Under the pieces are notes generated by a model. That model was not told where the DNA came from and searched no databases. It saw only the letters and a list, made by a program, of their open reading frames with translations. A stretch of DNA of 64,000 nt from Acidimicrobiia bacterium (GTDB lineage: Bacteria; Actinomycetota; Acidimicrobiia; IMCC26256; PALSA-610), in assembly GCA_036271555.1 (NCBI GenBank), contig DATBAK010000085.1, forward strand, positions 62,001 to 126,000, written 5' to 3'. Below, piece by piece: positions 50,320 through 58,529 of the stretch (position 1 is its first letter; each line of letters begins with the position of its first letter). A program made the position numbers and the translations under genes.

Positions 50320-51851
50320 GACGCGGCCGGCGCCGGCTTGTTCGGCCACTGGTGAAACGTCCGCCGGTGGCGCGCGACCTCCGCGAGGATCGCGTCGATG
50401 TACACGAGCTTGCGGATCATGTACGAACGCGTCTCCTTCGGATCGAGGTACAGGTTGTACAGGCGGCCGTAGCCGTACGTCTGCACCGATCCCGTGAAAC
50501 CGCCGGGGTTCAGCACGTCGGTGTCGTCGTCGGTGATCGACACGAGCATGTACTTGTACTCACCGAGCCGTACGGCGGAGTAGTGCGCGGTGAGCCAGTA
50601 GTGCTGATGCTTCCGGTTCGACACGACCTCGGCTTCGTTCGCCGGCGCGAGCAGGAACGACGTCTGGTCGACGCTGTCGAGGTAGCGGTCGCCGGGAAGT
50701 TGCGCCTCGGCGCCCGCGAGCCGCGCGCAGGTCTCGAAGAGGTCGAGCAGGTGCACGATGCCGTCGCTCGCGCGACCGGCGTCGATCATGCCGGGCCACG
50801 AGACGACCGCGGGCACGCGCACGCCGCCCTCCCACGTCGATCCCTTCGCGCAACGGAACGGCGTGTACGCGGAGTCGGGCCACGTCTCCATCTCGGGCCC
50901 GTTGTCGGACGAGATGACGACGACCGTCGACTCGAGCTGACCCGTGCGCTCGAGCGCGGCGACGAGCCGGCCGCAGATGTCGTCGAGCTCGACGAGCGCG
51001 TCCTTGTACGGGTGCTTCGCGGGGGAGCGGCCGACGAAGTCGGGGTGCGGATAGTTGTCGAAGTGCGCGCCGCGCGTGCAGTGGTAGAGGAACCAGGGTT
51101 GCTCGCCGCCGGCCATCCGCTCGATGAACGCTTCCGAGTAACCGCACCACTTGTCGTCGAGCAGCGAGAGCACCGGGATCGTGACTTCTTCGACGTTCTC
51201 GAGCTCGCTGCCGCGCGTCGCGTGGACGAAGCACTTGTTGAACGGAATGTTCTCGACCCACTCGCGGCGCGCGTCGCTGTAGACGATCTCGGGGAAGAAG
51301 TACGGGTCGCGCCACTCGGTGTACATGTCCGACACGGAGAGGAATCCGTAGAAGTCGTCGAAGCCGACGTTTTGGGGCTGACTCTCGGTGTTCTCGCCCA
51401 TGTGCCACTTGCCGACCGCCTGCGTGACGTAGCCCGCGTCGGACAGCAGTTGCGGCAGCGTGATCTCACCGCTGAGGCCGCCGGGCATGCCGTACATCGG
51501 AGGGACGAGCAGCCCGTGTCGCATCGGCAGGCGTCCGGTCATGATCGACGCGCGCGTCGGCGTGCACGACGGCTCGCTGTAACACGACGTCAGCAGGAGT
51601 CCTTCGCGCGCGAGGCGGTCGACGTTCGGCGTCGGCGCGCCGACCGCGACCCCGCCGCCGTAACAGCCGAAGTCGCCCCAGCCGACGTCGTCCATGAGGA
51701 TGAAGAGGACGTTCGGTCGGCGTCCGGTGCGTTGCGCGAACTCGTCGAGCTTCGCCTGCGCGGCCTGTTCACGCGCCGGGATCACGAAGCGCGGCTCGCG
51801 ATTCGGCGAGGGCGCCTCGACGGGTCCGGTGATGGGATCGACGGTCGTCAT
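50316..51851 (-). CDS. Formylglycine-dependent sulfatase (arylsulfatase-like)
   Basis: 511 residues. NVLFILMDDVGWGDFG gives the metal-binding Asp pair, SEPSCTPTRASIMTGR the CxPxR sulfatase signature (Cys96 converted to formylglycine), and VVVISSDNGPEMETW the second metal site. No signal peptide is obvious: the first 40 residues are Pro/Ala/Gln-rich and unlike an exported leader. It hydrolyses sulfate esters in principle. Operon: 10 bp after the FtsX permease, coupled to the amidohydrolase. Confidence 0.9.
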   Translation of the reverse strand: MTTVDPITGPVEAPSPNREPRFVIPAREQAAQAKLDEFAQRTGRRPNVLFILMDDVGWGDFGCYGGGVAVGAPTPNVDRLAREGLLLTSCYSEPSCTPTRASIMTGRLPMRHGLLVPPMYGMPGGLSGEITLPQLLSDAGYVTQAVGKWHMGENTESQPQNVGFDDFYGFLSVSDMYTEWRDPYFFPEIVYSDARREWVENIPFNKCFVHATRGSELENVEEVTIPVLSLLDDKWCGYSEAFIERMAGGEQPWFLYHCTRGAHFDNYPHPDFVGRSPAKHPYKDALVELDDICGRLVAALERTGQLESTVVVISSDNGPEMETWPDSAYTPFRCAKGSTWEGGVRVPAVVSWPGMIDAGRASDGIVHLLDLFETCARLAGAEAQLPGDRYLDSVDQTSFLLAPANEAEVVSNRKHQHYWLTAHYSAVRLGEYKYMLVSITDDDTDVLNPGGFTGSVQTYGYGRLYNLYLDPKETRSYMIRKLVYIDAILAEVARHRRTFHQWPNKPAPAAS

Positions 51852-51861
51852 GCGGCCGACG

Positions 51862-54276
51862 CTATTCGGTGCGCAGGACCTCGGCCGTGCGCAGGCGCGC
51901 GGCGCGCCGCGCCGGCAGCGCGGCGAGCGAGTTCGCGACGACGAGCACCGCGGGTGCGATCACGACGACCGCGACGGTCGCGAGTGGCGCGACGTAGAGC
52001 AGCGGCGTGCGATCCGCGATCCAGCGCCACGCGAGCCGGCCCGCGACGATGCCGAGCGGGACGCCGACGACGACACCGATGATGCCGACGGTCGTCGCGA
52101 GCCACGCGATGCACGCCGCGCTCTGCCGCGGCCGCAGCCCGATCGCCTTCAAGATCGCGAGGTCGTGTCGGCGCCGGCGGACCGCGGTTGTGAGCGCGTG
52201 CCCGAGCGCGGCGAGCGCGAGCAGAACGAGGAAGATCGCGAGCGCGATCGGCAGCGACCGCACGTCGCGCAGGTAGACCACGTCCTGCGGCAGCGTGGCG
52301 GAGTCGAGGTCGTTGCCGACGTGCGCAGCGAGCGCGTGCATCAGCGTGTCCTGCGAAGTGCCCGGCTTCGCGGTGACGACGAAGCCGACATCCGTGTTCT
52401 GCGACTGCTCGACGGTTCCGAACAGCGCGGTCATCGTGCGCTTCGAGACCCAGAGCCCTTGGTCGAACGAGGAGTGCGGGCTCTCGGGCAGCAGCGCGGT
52501 TCCCGTGACGCGCAGGGTCGTCGGGTGCGTGCCGCGGACGCGGAGCCGCTCGCCCACGTGCACGTGCAGCTGGCGCGCCGTCGCGGGCCCGATGGCGACC
52601 TCGCCGTCGCGCGGCGTGTCACCCGACAGCATCGTGAAGTCCATCGCGCCGCGCATCGGTTCGAGATCCCAGAGCGGCAGCCCCGCGCCGGCGACGTTCG
52701 CGGTGCCGTGTCGGATCAGCGCGATCTTCGCGACCTGCGGGAGGTGCTCGAGCTTTGCCGGGAACGCGCGGTACTGCGCCTGGGAGTCGGGGGTGACGAG
52801 TGCGTCGTACACCTGGCCCGAGCGGGTCGGGCGCTCGAGCGCGTCGTCGATGCCGCGCAGGAAGCCGAGCGCCGCGACGATCCCGAGCACCGCGGCGATC
52901 ACGCCCGTGATCGCGGGGCGTACCGGGAGCGCGCGCTCGCCGCGCCCCGATTCGAACGCGAGACCCGCGCCGAGCGACACCGGAAGCGGGGCGCTCGCGA
53001 GCAACTCGCGCGCGGCCGAGGCGCGCCGACGGCGTGGGGCGCGCAGCCGGGTCGACGTCGCGCGACGCGCCGCGATCGCAGCCGCCGCCAGCACGAACAG
53101 TCCGACGACGACGAGTCCGGGCAGCAGCACGAGCCAGTCGACGTGGAAGCCGAGGCCCGGGTCGAACTGGCGCGCGAGACCGACCGGGAAGAAGCGTGAG
53201 AAGACGATGGCGAACCCGACCGCCGTGAGCGACGCGATCGCGAGCACGAGCGCGATCGGCCGCAGCAGTGCCCGCATCGAATCGCCGCGGGTGAAGCCGA
53301 GGGAGCGGAGGACGGGTACCGACTCGCCCATGGCGTAGACGACGCGCGCGATCGCCTGCCCGACGAGCACGATCGCCGCGCACGCGATGGCGCCCGCGAA
53401 CATCAGCAGACCCGTCGTCTCGACGTCGATCGCGTTCGTGACGCGCTTCGCATCGTCGTCGAGGTCGCGCACGGGCACGCCGAGCAGCGTCTGGTGGTCG
53501 ACCTTCGGGTCGCTGAGGAGCTGGACCGCGCGCCCGTGGAACGCGTCGACATCGGTTCCCGGCTTCAGCCGGACGATGAGGTTCGGCGAGTGCCCGACCT
53601 TGGCGCCGTACTTCGCCATGAACGCCCCGCCCGGCTCGAAGCCGGGATCGCCGGTGCCGAAGATCGCGTCGACCATCGAGCTGCCGATGCCGACGATCGT
53701 CGAGCGCAACTTCACGACGACGTGGGGTGGCGCTCCGTAGAAAGCGCTCTCGTTGCTCGCGGCCACGACCTCGACGTGCTGACCGATGTGCAAGTGGTAC
53801 TTGTGCGCGGCGACGTTGTTCACGACGATCTCGTCGGCCCGCGTCGGATCGGGCAGCCGGCCGTGCCGCAACAGCGGTCGCGACAACGTGCGGTACAGAT
53901 GCTGGTCGTTCGGGACGAGCGCGCCCAGATCTCCGAGCGGCACCTTGCCGTACCCGTCGATGTGCGTGATGACGACGGCCGCGAGGTCGAACGAGCCGCC
54001 GTCGACGACCTCGGGAAGCTTCAGCACGCGCGAGTAGTCGACCGACGACGCGCCGACCTGGGTGCCGAAGACGACCGCGTTCGGTGCCGCGGTCGCGTCC
54101 CGCCAGCGCGCGTAGGCGCGGTCACTGCGGCGCGCGCCTGCGAGCGCGGCGAGCGCGAGTCCACCCGCGAGCCCGCCGAGCACTCCGACTGCGACGAGGG
54201 AGCGCCAACGCTGCGCCAGCTCGCGCGCCGCCCACATCCGCCGGGCCGGCGCGAGCGTCGACGTTCCCTCGTTCAC
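51862..54276 (-). CDS. FtsX-like ABC transporter permease (MacB type), no ATPase alongside
   Basis: 804 residues. Helices include WRSLVAVGVLGGLAGGLAL, AIACAAIVLVGQAIARVVYA, LPIALAIFLVLLALAALGHA and TVAVVVIAPAVLVVANSLAA, with two large extracytoplasmic domains between. RRRHDLAILKAIGLRPRQSA is the FtsX signature block near the end. These permeases normally pair with a LolD/MacB-like ATPase, which is absent from the adjoining genes. It lies between the two sulfatase genes. Substrate unknown; lipid or peptide export and mechanotransmission are typical. Confidence 0.88.
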   Translation of the reverse strand: MNEGTSTLAPARRMWAARELAQRWRSLVAVGVLGGLAGGLALAALAGARRSDRAYARWRDATAAPNAVVFGTQVGASSVDYSRVLKLPEVVDGGSFDLAAVVITHIDGYGKVPLGDLGALVPNDQHLYRTLSRPLLRHGRLPDPTRADEIVVNNVAAHKYHLHIGQHVEVVAASNESAFYGAPPHVVVKLRSTIVGIGSSMVDAIFGTGDPGFEPGGAFMAKYGAKVGHSPNLIVRLKPGTDVDAFHGRAVQLLSDPKVDHQTLLGVPVRDLDDDAKRVTNAIDVETTGLLMFAGAIACAAIVLVGQAIARVVYAMGESVPVLRSLGFTRGDSMRALLRPIALVLAIASLTAVGFAIVFSRFFPVGLARQFDPGLGFHVDWLVLLPGLVVVGLFVLAAAAIAARRATSTRLRAPRRRRASAARELLASAPLPVSLGAGLAFESGRGERALPVRPAITGVIAAVLGIVAALGFLRGIDDALERPTRSGQVYDALVTPDSQAQYRAFPAKLEHLPQVAKIALIRHGTANVAGAGLPLWDLEPMRGAMDFTMLSGDTPRDGEVAIGPATARQLHVHVGERLRVRGTHPTTLRVTGTALLPESPHSSFDQGLWVSKRTMTALFGTVEQSQNTDVGFVVTAKPGTSQDTLMHALAAHVGNDLDSATLPQDVVYLRDVRSLPIALAIFLVLLALAALGHALTTAVRRRRHDLAILKAIGLRPRQSAACIAWLATTVGIIGVVVGVPLGIVAGRLAWRWIADRTPLLYVAPLATVAVVVIAPAVLVVANSLAALPARRAARLRTAEVLRTE

Positions 54277-54348
54277 GCCCTCATCCTCGCCCGCAACCCG
54301 CGTTCCGAACAGAGGAGCAGCACCCGCTCGGTGCGGATGCCTGCACCC

Positions 54349-55815
54349 TCAGCCCGCGAAGGGGTTCTTGTGGGGGCGGACCGGCGTCGTGGCGAGGAAG
54401 GGGCGGACCACGCCGTCCATCAGCTCGTCGACGACGGCCGCGCACTCGGGGTCGGTGAGGCGGTCGTGGTCCTCGTTCGGATCCTCGTAGTGGTCGAACA
54501 GCTGGCACGGTGCGCCGAGGTCTTCGTCGACGACGAGCTTGTAGCGGTCGGTCTCGAACGAGGCGAAGCCCCAGTTCTCGCTGATCGACACGTCGCGCGG
54601 CGCGGTATCGCCGTTGGTGCGGCCGTCGACATGACCGAGCAGCGAGCGACCCTCGCCCGCGGGGATCGCCGGCGCGCCCGCGAGCGCGCGGATGGTCGCG
54701 GGAACGTCGAGGTGCTCGACCAGTGCGTCGACGACGTGCGCGTCACGGCCGCGCGGAGGCCTGACGATCAGGGGTACGCGCACCGCGGGCTCGTAGAGCA
54801 CGCACTTCGACATCAGCCCGTGATTGCCGCCCATCTCGCCGTGGTCGCTCGTGTAGATGATCCACGTGTCGTCGGCGATGCCCTTCGCGTCGAGCGCGCC
54901 GACGATCGCGCCGACCTGGTCGTCGATCACCGAGACGTCGGCGCTGTACGCGCGCCGCATCCCGCGGATCGCGTCGTCGGTCATCGTGTCGGTGTCGGCG
55001 AGGTGCAGGAACGCGTTCAGGAGCGCGCCGTAGCGTCCGGTGCTCTCGGTGTTCGGCCGCCGGGTGGAGCGCGGCATCGAGATGTCGACGTCGCGGTAGC
55101 GATCGACCGCGGCCTGCGGCGCGTCCCACGGATCGTGCGGTCCGGGAAAGCCGACGAAGAGGAAGAAGGGATCGGCGCGGTCGTACTCGGTGATCCAGCG
55201 CACGGCTTCGCGCCCGTGCCAGCTGTCGACGTAGTCGTCGAGCGGGAGCGGCATCGGTGTCGCGTCCCACATCGGCACGCGCTTCGTCGGGTTCGCACCG
55301 GTCTCGTGGTCGCCTTGGTAGCTGCGATCCGCGATGTGCCGGCGATACGTGTCGAGCAGCCCGTTCTCACGGAGGTAGTCGGTATAGCGAGTCGGCGTGT
55401 CGCCCGCGAACTTGTCGCCGGTCTCGCGTACTTCCGCGAAGCCGAGCGCCTCGAGTCGCGACGCGAGGTCGTCGATATGGGTCGCGGTGAGGATCTCGTC
55501 GCGGTAGAGATGCGCCTTGCCGACGAGTGCAGTGTGGTAGCCGGCTTCGCGCAGCGACCACGTGTAGGTCGGGGAGTCGGGCGCGATCTCGGCCCAGTTC
55601 GTGTAGACGCCGTGGTCGCGGACGTAGCGCTCGGTCATGAATGACGCGCGCGCCGGCATGCACAACGGGCCCTGGCACGTGACCCGTTCGAAGCGAACGC
55701 CGCGCGCCGCGAGCGCGTCGAGGTTCGGCGTGAGCACACCGGCGTCGCCCGCGCAGCCCATCATGTCGGCGCGGTGCTGGTCGGACATGACCAGCACGAT
55801 GTTCGGAGCAGTCAT
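54349..55815 (-). CDS. Second sulfatase (choline-sulfatase/phosphonate-monoester-hydrolase-like)
   Basis: 488 residues from ATG 55815. NIVLVMSDQHRADMMG supplies the first metal Asp/Gln, CQGPLCMPARASFMTE the CxPxR signature (Cys52 as formylglycine), and WIIYTSDHGEMGGNHGLMSK the second metal site. The SDQHRAD and TSDHGEM blocks are closer to choline sulfatase and phosphonate monoester hydrolases than to arylsulfatase. Only 14 bp separate it from the 101-residue zinc-ribbon-like gene upstream. It differs clearly from the other sulfatase, so the two are not a recent duplication. Confidence 0.9.
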   Translation of the reverse strand: MTAPNIVLVMSDQHRADMMGCAGDAGVLTPNLDALAARGVRFERVTCQGPLCMPARASFMTERYVRDHGVYTNWAEIAPDSPTYTWSLREAGYHTALVGKAHLYRDEILTATHIDDLASRLEALGFAEVRETGDKFAGDTPTRYTDYLRENGLLDTYRRHIADRSYQGDHETGANPTKRVPMWDATPMPLPLDDYVDSWHGREAVRWITEYDRADPFFLFVGFPGPHDPWDAPQAAVDRYRDVDISMPRSTRRPNTESTGRYGALLNAFLHLADTDTMTDDAIRGMRRAYSADVSVIDDQVGAIVGALDAKGIADDTWIIYTSDHGEMGGNHGLMSKCVLYEPAVRVPLIVRPPRGRDAHVVDALVEHLDVPATIRALAGAPAIPAGEGRSLLGHVDGRTNGDTAPRDVSISENWGFASFETDRYKLVVDEDLGAPCQLFDHYEDPNEDHDRLTDPECAAVVDELMDGVVRPFLATTPVRPHKNPFAG

Positions 55816-55829
55816 GCCCCGAGTCTGGC

Positions 55830-56135
55830 TCAGGGCACTCGCACGTCGCGAGTCCGCGCCGCGATCGCGCGGTCCTCGTCGGTGAGCTCCGTGTCCTTCA
55901 CCGGCTTCACGAGCGTCCAGTGCTTGCCGACCGGGCAGCGCTGGAAGCGCGAGAGCCCGAGCTTGACCGACTTGATCGACGCGCCAGGGATCCAGATCGT
56001 CGTGAAGAGGTGACCCTTGCGACAGCGGACGACCGTGTTCGGGCCGAGCTTGTAGCCCCGCTTGCGGGCGACACCGGTCAGCAGTGCGAGCGCACCACCG
56101 GCGATCGCGAGCTTGCCGAGTTTGCGTGAAGCCAT
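55830..56135 (-). CDS. Small protein with two CxxGH-like metal-binding knuckles
   Basis: 101 residues. A hydrophobic N-terminal stretch (LAIAGGALALLTGVA) is followed by RCRKGHLFTTIW and RCPVGKHWTLVK, two similar Cys-x-x-Gly-(x)-His units that could bind zinc. Probably membrane-anchored. Family not recognised. ATG 56135 lies 7 nt after a TACGCT -10 box. First gene of the sulfatase run and divergent from the TauD-family gene. Confidence 0.65.
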   Translation of the reverse strand: MASRKLGKLAIAGGALALLTGVARKRGYKLGPNTVVRCRKGHLFTTIWIPGASIKSVKLGLSRFQRCPVGKHWTLVKPVKDTELTDEDRAIAARTRDVRVP

Positions 56136-56142
56136 ACCTGCG

Positions 56143-56148
56143 AGCGTA
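56143..56148 (-). promoter_or_regulatory. -10 element of a leaderless promoter for the sulfatase-side genes
   Basis: TACGCT on the minus strand ends 7 nt before ATG 56135. Confidence 0.45.
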
Positions 56149-56184
56149 CGTCCGCCGTCGGGCTCTCAGAACGCTCGGTGTCCG

Positions 56185-56190
56185 TATCAT
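56185..56190 (+). promoter_or_regulatory. -10 element of a leaderless promoter for the TauD-family gene
   Basis: TATCAT ends 6 nt before GTG 56197 and decides that start. The two opposed -10 boxes are only 36 bp apart. Confidence 0.5.
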
Positions 56191-56196
56191 CGGTGC

Positions 56197-57045
56197 GTGA
56201 ACGTCGAACCGTGGTCGGGCGTGTGCGGCGCGGTCATCACGGATGTGGACCTGGCGGGCGAGCTCGACGACGCGGAGATCGCGCGGATCCGTCGCGCGGT
56301 CGTCGAGCACGGTGTCGTGTTCTTCCGCGAGCAGCGGCTCGCTCCGGAGCAGCAGGTCGCGTTCAGCCGGCGCTTCGGACCGTTCTCACCGGTACCGTTC
56401 GTGCAGCCGATCGCGGACCATCCCGAAGTCATCGCCGTGGTGCGCGAGGCGTCGGAGATGCAGCGGTTCACGTTCGGGAGCATCTGGCACTCCGACTTCT
56501 CGTTCCTGCCCGAGCCACCGATGGGTTCGATCCTGCACGCGCTCGAAGTGCCGCCGGTGGGCGGCGACACGCTGTGGGCGAACCAGTACCTCGCGTTCGA
56601 GACGCTGTCGCCCGGGTTGCAGGAGTGCCTGCGTCGCCTGCGCGGCGTGCACAGCGCGCGGGATGCGTACTCGCCGAAGATGCAGGGCGTACACGATCGG
56701 CTCGCGGGGATGCGCGTGCAGACCGGCGACGAGGCGAACCACGAGCGATTGCATCCGGCGGTGCGCGTGCACCCGGAGACGGGACGCGAGGCGTTGTTCG
56801 TGAACGCGCAGTACACGCTCGGGCTCGACGGCTGGTGGCCGCACGAGGCGCGCTTGCTGCTCGACTACTTGTTCGCGCATGCGGTGCAACCGGCGTTCAC
56901 CTGTCGCTGGCGCTGGCAGCCCGGCGATGTCGCGTTCTGGGACAACCGGTGCGTGCAACACATGGTGATGGCCGACTCGTCGGGACACCGACGCGCCATG
57001 CACCGCACGACCGTCGCGGGCGAAGCGCCAATCGCGCCTGCATGA
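56197..57045 (+). CDS. TauD/TfdA-family Fe(II)/2-oxoglutarate-dependent dioxygenase
   Basis: 282 residues. The iron site is His98-x-Asp100 (FGSIWHSDFSFL) plus the distal His in VAFWDNRCVQHMVMADSSG; GHRRAMHRTTV contains the Arg that anchors 2-oxoglutarate. Family members release sulfite from taurine or alkyl sulfonates, cleave alkyl sulfates, or oxidise herbicide-type aryloxyacids. Divergent from the two sulfatase genes, it supports a role in sulfur-compound use, but sulfonate versus sulfate-ester specificity cannot be read. Confidence 0.9.
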   Translation: MNVEPWSGVCGAVITDVDLAGELDDAEIARIRRAVVEHGVVFFREQRLAPEQQVAFSRRFGPFSPVPFVQPIADHPEVIAVVREASEMQRFTFGSIWHSDFSFLPEPPMGSILHALEVPPVGGDTLWANQYLAFETLSPGLQECLRRLRGVHSARDAYSPKMQGVHDRLAGMRVQTGDEANHERLHPAVRVHPETGREALFVNAQYTLGLDGWWPHEARLLLDYLFAHAVQPAFTCRWRWQPGDVAFWDNRCVQHMVMADSSGHRRAMHRTTVAGEAPIAPA

Positions 57046-57099
57046 AAAGCGCCTGAAATCATTGGTGATTCGGCGGCAATAACTGTCACACCCTCGTCG

Positions 57100-57105
57100 T
57101 ACGAT
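57100..57105 (+). promoter_or_regulatory. -10 element of a leaderless promoter for the HNH gene
   Basis: TACGAT ends 7 nt before ATG 57113, within a locally AT-richer stretch. Confidence 0.45.
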
Positions 57106-57112
57106 CGCATCG

Positions 57113-57692
57113 ATGTTCGACACGATCACCTCGACGAGACGCGCGCTGGAGGAGCTCGCCGCGAGCTTCGAGCCGCGCACGCTCACGAACGAACAGGCGA
57201 CGCGGGTCGTCGACGAGCTCGACGCCGCCGCGCAGCAGATCTTCCGCAGTCGCCGCAAGGCGGGTCCGCACGAGTCACTCGAGGCCTACTCGGCCGACGC
57301 GCTCGCCGAGCTCGTTCTCGCCGAACCAACCGAGCGTAGGTCCGCCACGATCGCGGCCCATGTCGTGATCGATCACGTCGTACTCGTACGCGGCAACGCG
57401 ATCGAGGGTGAGCGGTGCGAGATCCCCGGTGTCGGTCCGGTGAACGTCGAGTGGGTGCGCGACCTGCTGGGTGAGGCGTTCGTCACTGCGATCGTGAAGA
57501 AGGGTCGCAACGTCGCGACCGTCGCACACTTCGGTCGCCACGTCCCGGCCCACCTCCGCACGGCCATGATCGTGGGCGGTCGCGAGTGCGACATCGAGGG
57601 CTGCCACAACCGCGGTTACCTCGAGCTCGATCACTCCGACGTCGACTTCGCCGACGGCGGCCCGGCCGCGTTGTGGAACCTCGACTGGTGTC
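57113..57692 (+). pseudogene. HNH endonuclease-like gene (DUF222-like N-terminus), truncated
   Basis: The frame encodes a helical N-terminus (MFDTITSTRRALEELAASF) and an HNH domain up to RECDIEGCHNRGYLELDHSD and FADGGPAALWNLDW. An intact HNH protein of this kind continues with a Cys/His-containing second half of the zinc site (typically CRxHHxxK). Here the frame runs into CRVPDLRGVRARERP, which is the out-of-frame reading of a different gene's tail. So the last zinc ligands are missing and the nuclease is probably dead, although the frame stays open to 57886. The promoter is intact, so a truncated protein may still be made. Confidence 0.65.
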
Positions 57693-57800
57693 GTGTTCCC
57701 GATCTGCGGGGTGTTCGAGCTCGAGAACGGCCGGATCAAGGCGCGCCGCGAGTACTTCGATCTCGGGCCGGCTCGCGCGGCCACGCTCCGCCAGGAATGA
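57693..57800 (+). pseudogene. C-terminal fragment of a SnoaL / limonene-epoxide-hydrolase-like gene
   Basis: In a second frame, GTG 57693 to TGA 57800 encodes 35 residues, VFPICGVFELENGRIKARRE followed by YFDLG, the final strand pair typical of limonene-1,2-epoxide hydrolase and SnoaL-like proteins. It has no N-terminal part and begins exactly where the HNH homology stops, so the two remnants meet at one junction near 57690. Confidence 0.55.
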
Positions 57801-57867
57801 CGCGCAGCGTCACGCGAATCGCGCTCAAGTTCAGGCCCGCGCGTGCCGATCCCAGGGGCGGACCGGA

Positions 57868-58068
57868 GTGTCTCCCCAGCACGTGATCGGGGCCAATGTG
57901 GGCATCGGAATCATCCTCGGCTCCATCGCCGTCTTCTTCGGCGGCGGCACTGTGCTCGCGCTGGTGCTGTGCGCGTCGGGTGACGACGCCGACCACCGCT
58001 TCCACGAAGCCGTCGACACCGCGACCGACGAGGTCGAGCGCGAGGCGAACACGCTCGTCCTGCGCTAA
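57868..58068 (+). CDS. Small predicted membrane protein
   Basis: 66 residues from GTG 57868. A hydrophobic span (GIGIILGSIAVFFGGG, continuing to LALVLCA) is followed by an acidic amphipathic tail (FHEAVDTATDEVEREANTL). An AGGGG lies upstream. No family recognised. Its stop overlaps the stop of the opposing acetyltransferase-like gene by 4 bp. Confidence 0.45.
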   Translation: MSPQHVIGANVGIGIILGSIAVFFGGGTVLALVLCASGDDADHRFHEAVDTATDEVEREANTLVLR

Positions 58069-58382
58069 CCGCCGGAGTCGCGCGCGCTGCCGGTAGTAGC
58101 CCAGTCGATCGAGACCCGCGCCGCGTCGTCCGGATGCCGTTCGAGCCAGGCGCGCGCGTACGGACAGCGGGGCACAACGGTCAGACCGTCGGTCTCGGCC
58201 GCGTCGACTGCGGTGCGCACGAGCTGCCCTGCGATGCCGCGGCCCTCGAGCGCGTGCGGCACCTCGGTGTGGATGAGCACGAGTCGCTTCCCGGAACGGT
58301 GGTACTCGAGCACACCGCGGTGACCGTCGACCTCGATCTCGAACCGCGACTCGGGCGGGTTGTCGCGTACTTCGTCGCTCAC
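58065..58382 (-). CDS. YjdJ-type GCN5-like N-acetyltransferase
   Basis: 105 residues, the short GNAT-like group (about 90-110 residues). FEIEVDGHRGVLEYHRSG, LIHTEVPHALEGRGIAGQLV (acetyl-CoA pyrophosphate loop) and VVPRCPYARAWLERHPD (family C-terminal block) are present. Cytosolic; acceptor unknown. GTG 58382 is used as start. Confidence 0.88.
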   Translation of the reverse strand: MSDEVRDNPPESRFEIEVDGHRGVLEYHRSGKRLVLIHTEVPHALEGRGIAGQLVRTAVDAAETDGLTVVPRCPYARAWLERHPDDAARVSIDWATTGSARDSGG

Positions 58383-58529
58383 GAGTCGCCGCGCCTCGTC
58401 GCCGAGCGCTGAGAGAGCACGCCGTACCGCATCATCGCCTCAGCCTTGCCCCCATCGTGCCCTCGGACAACCCCGACGGTTTCGTGACCGAAATCACCGC
58501 GGCCGTGAACGGTCGGTCCGGCATGATCT

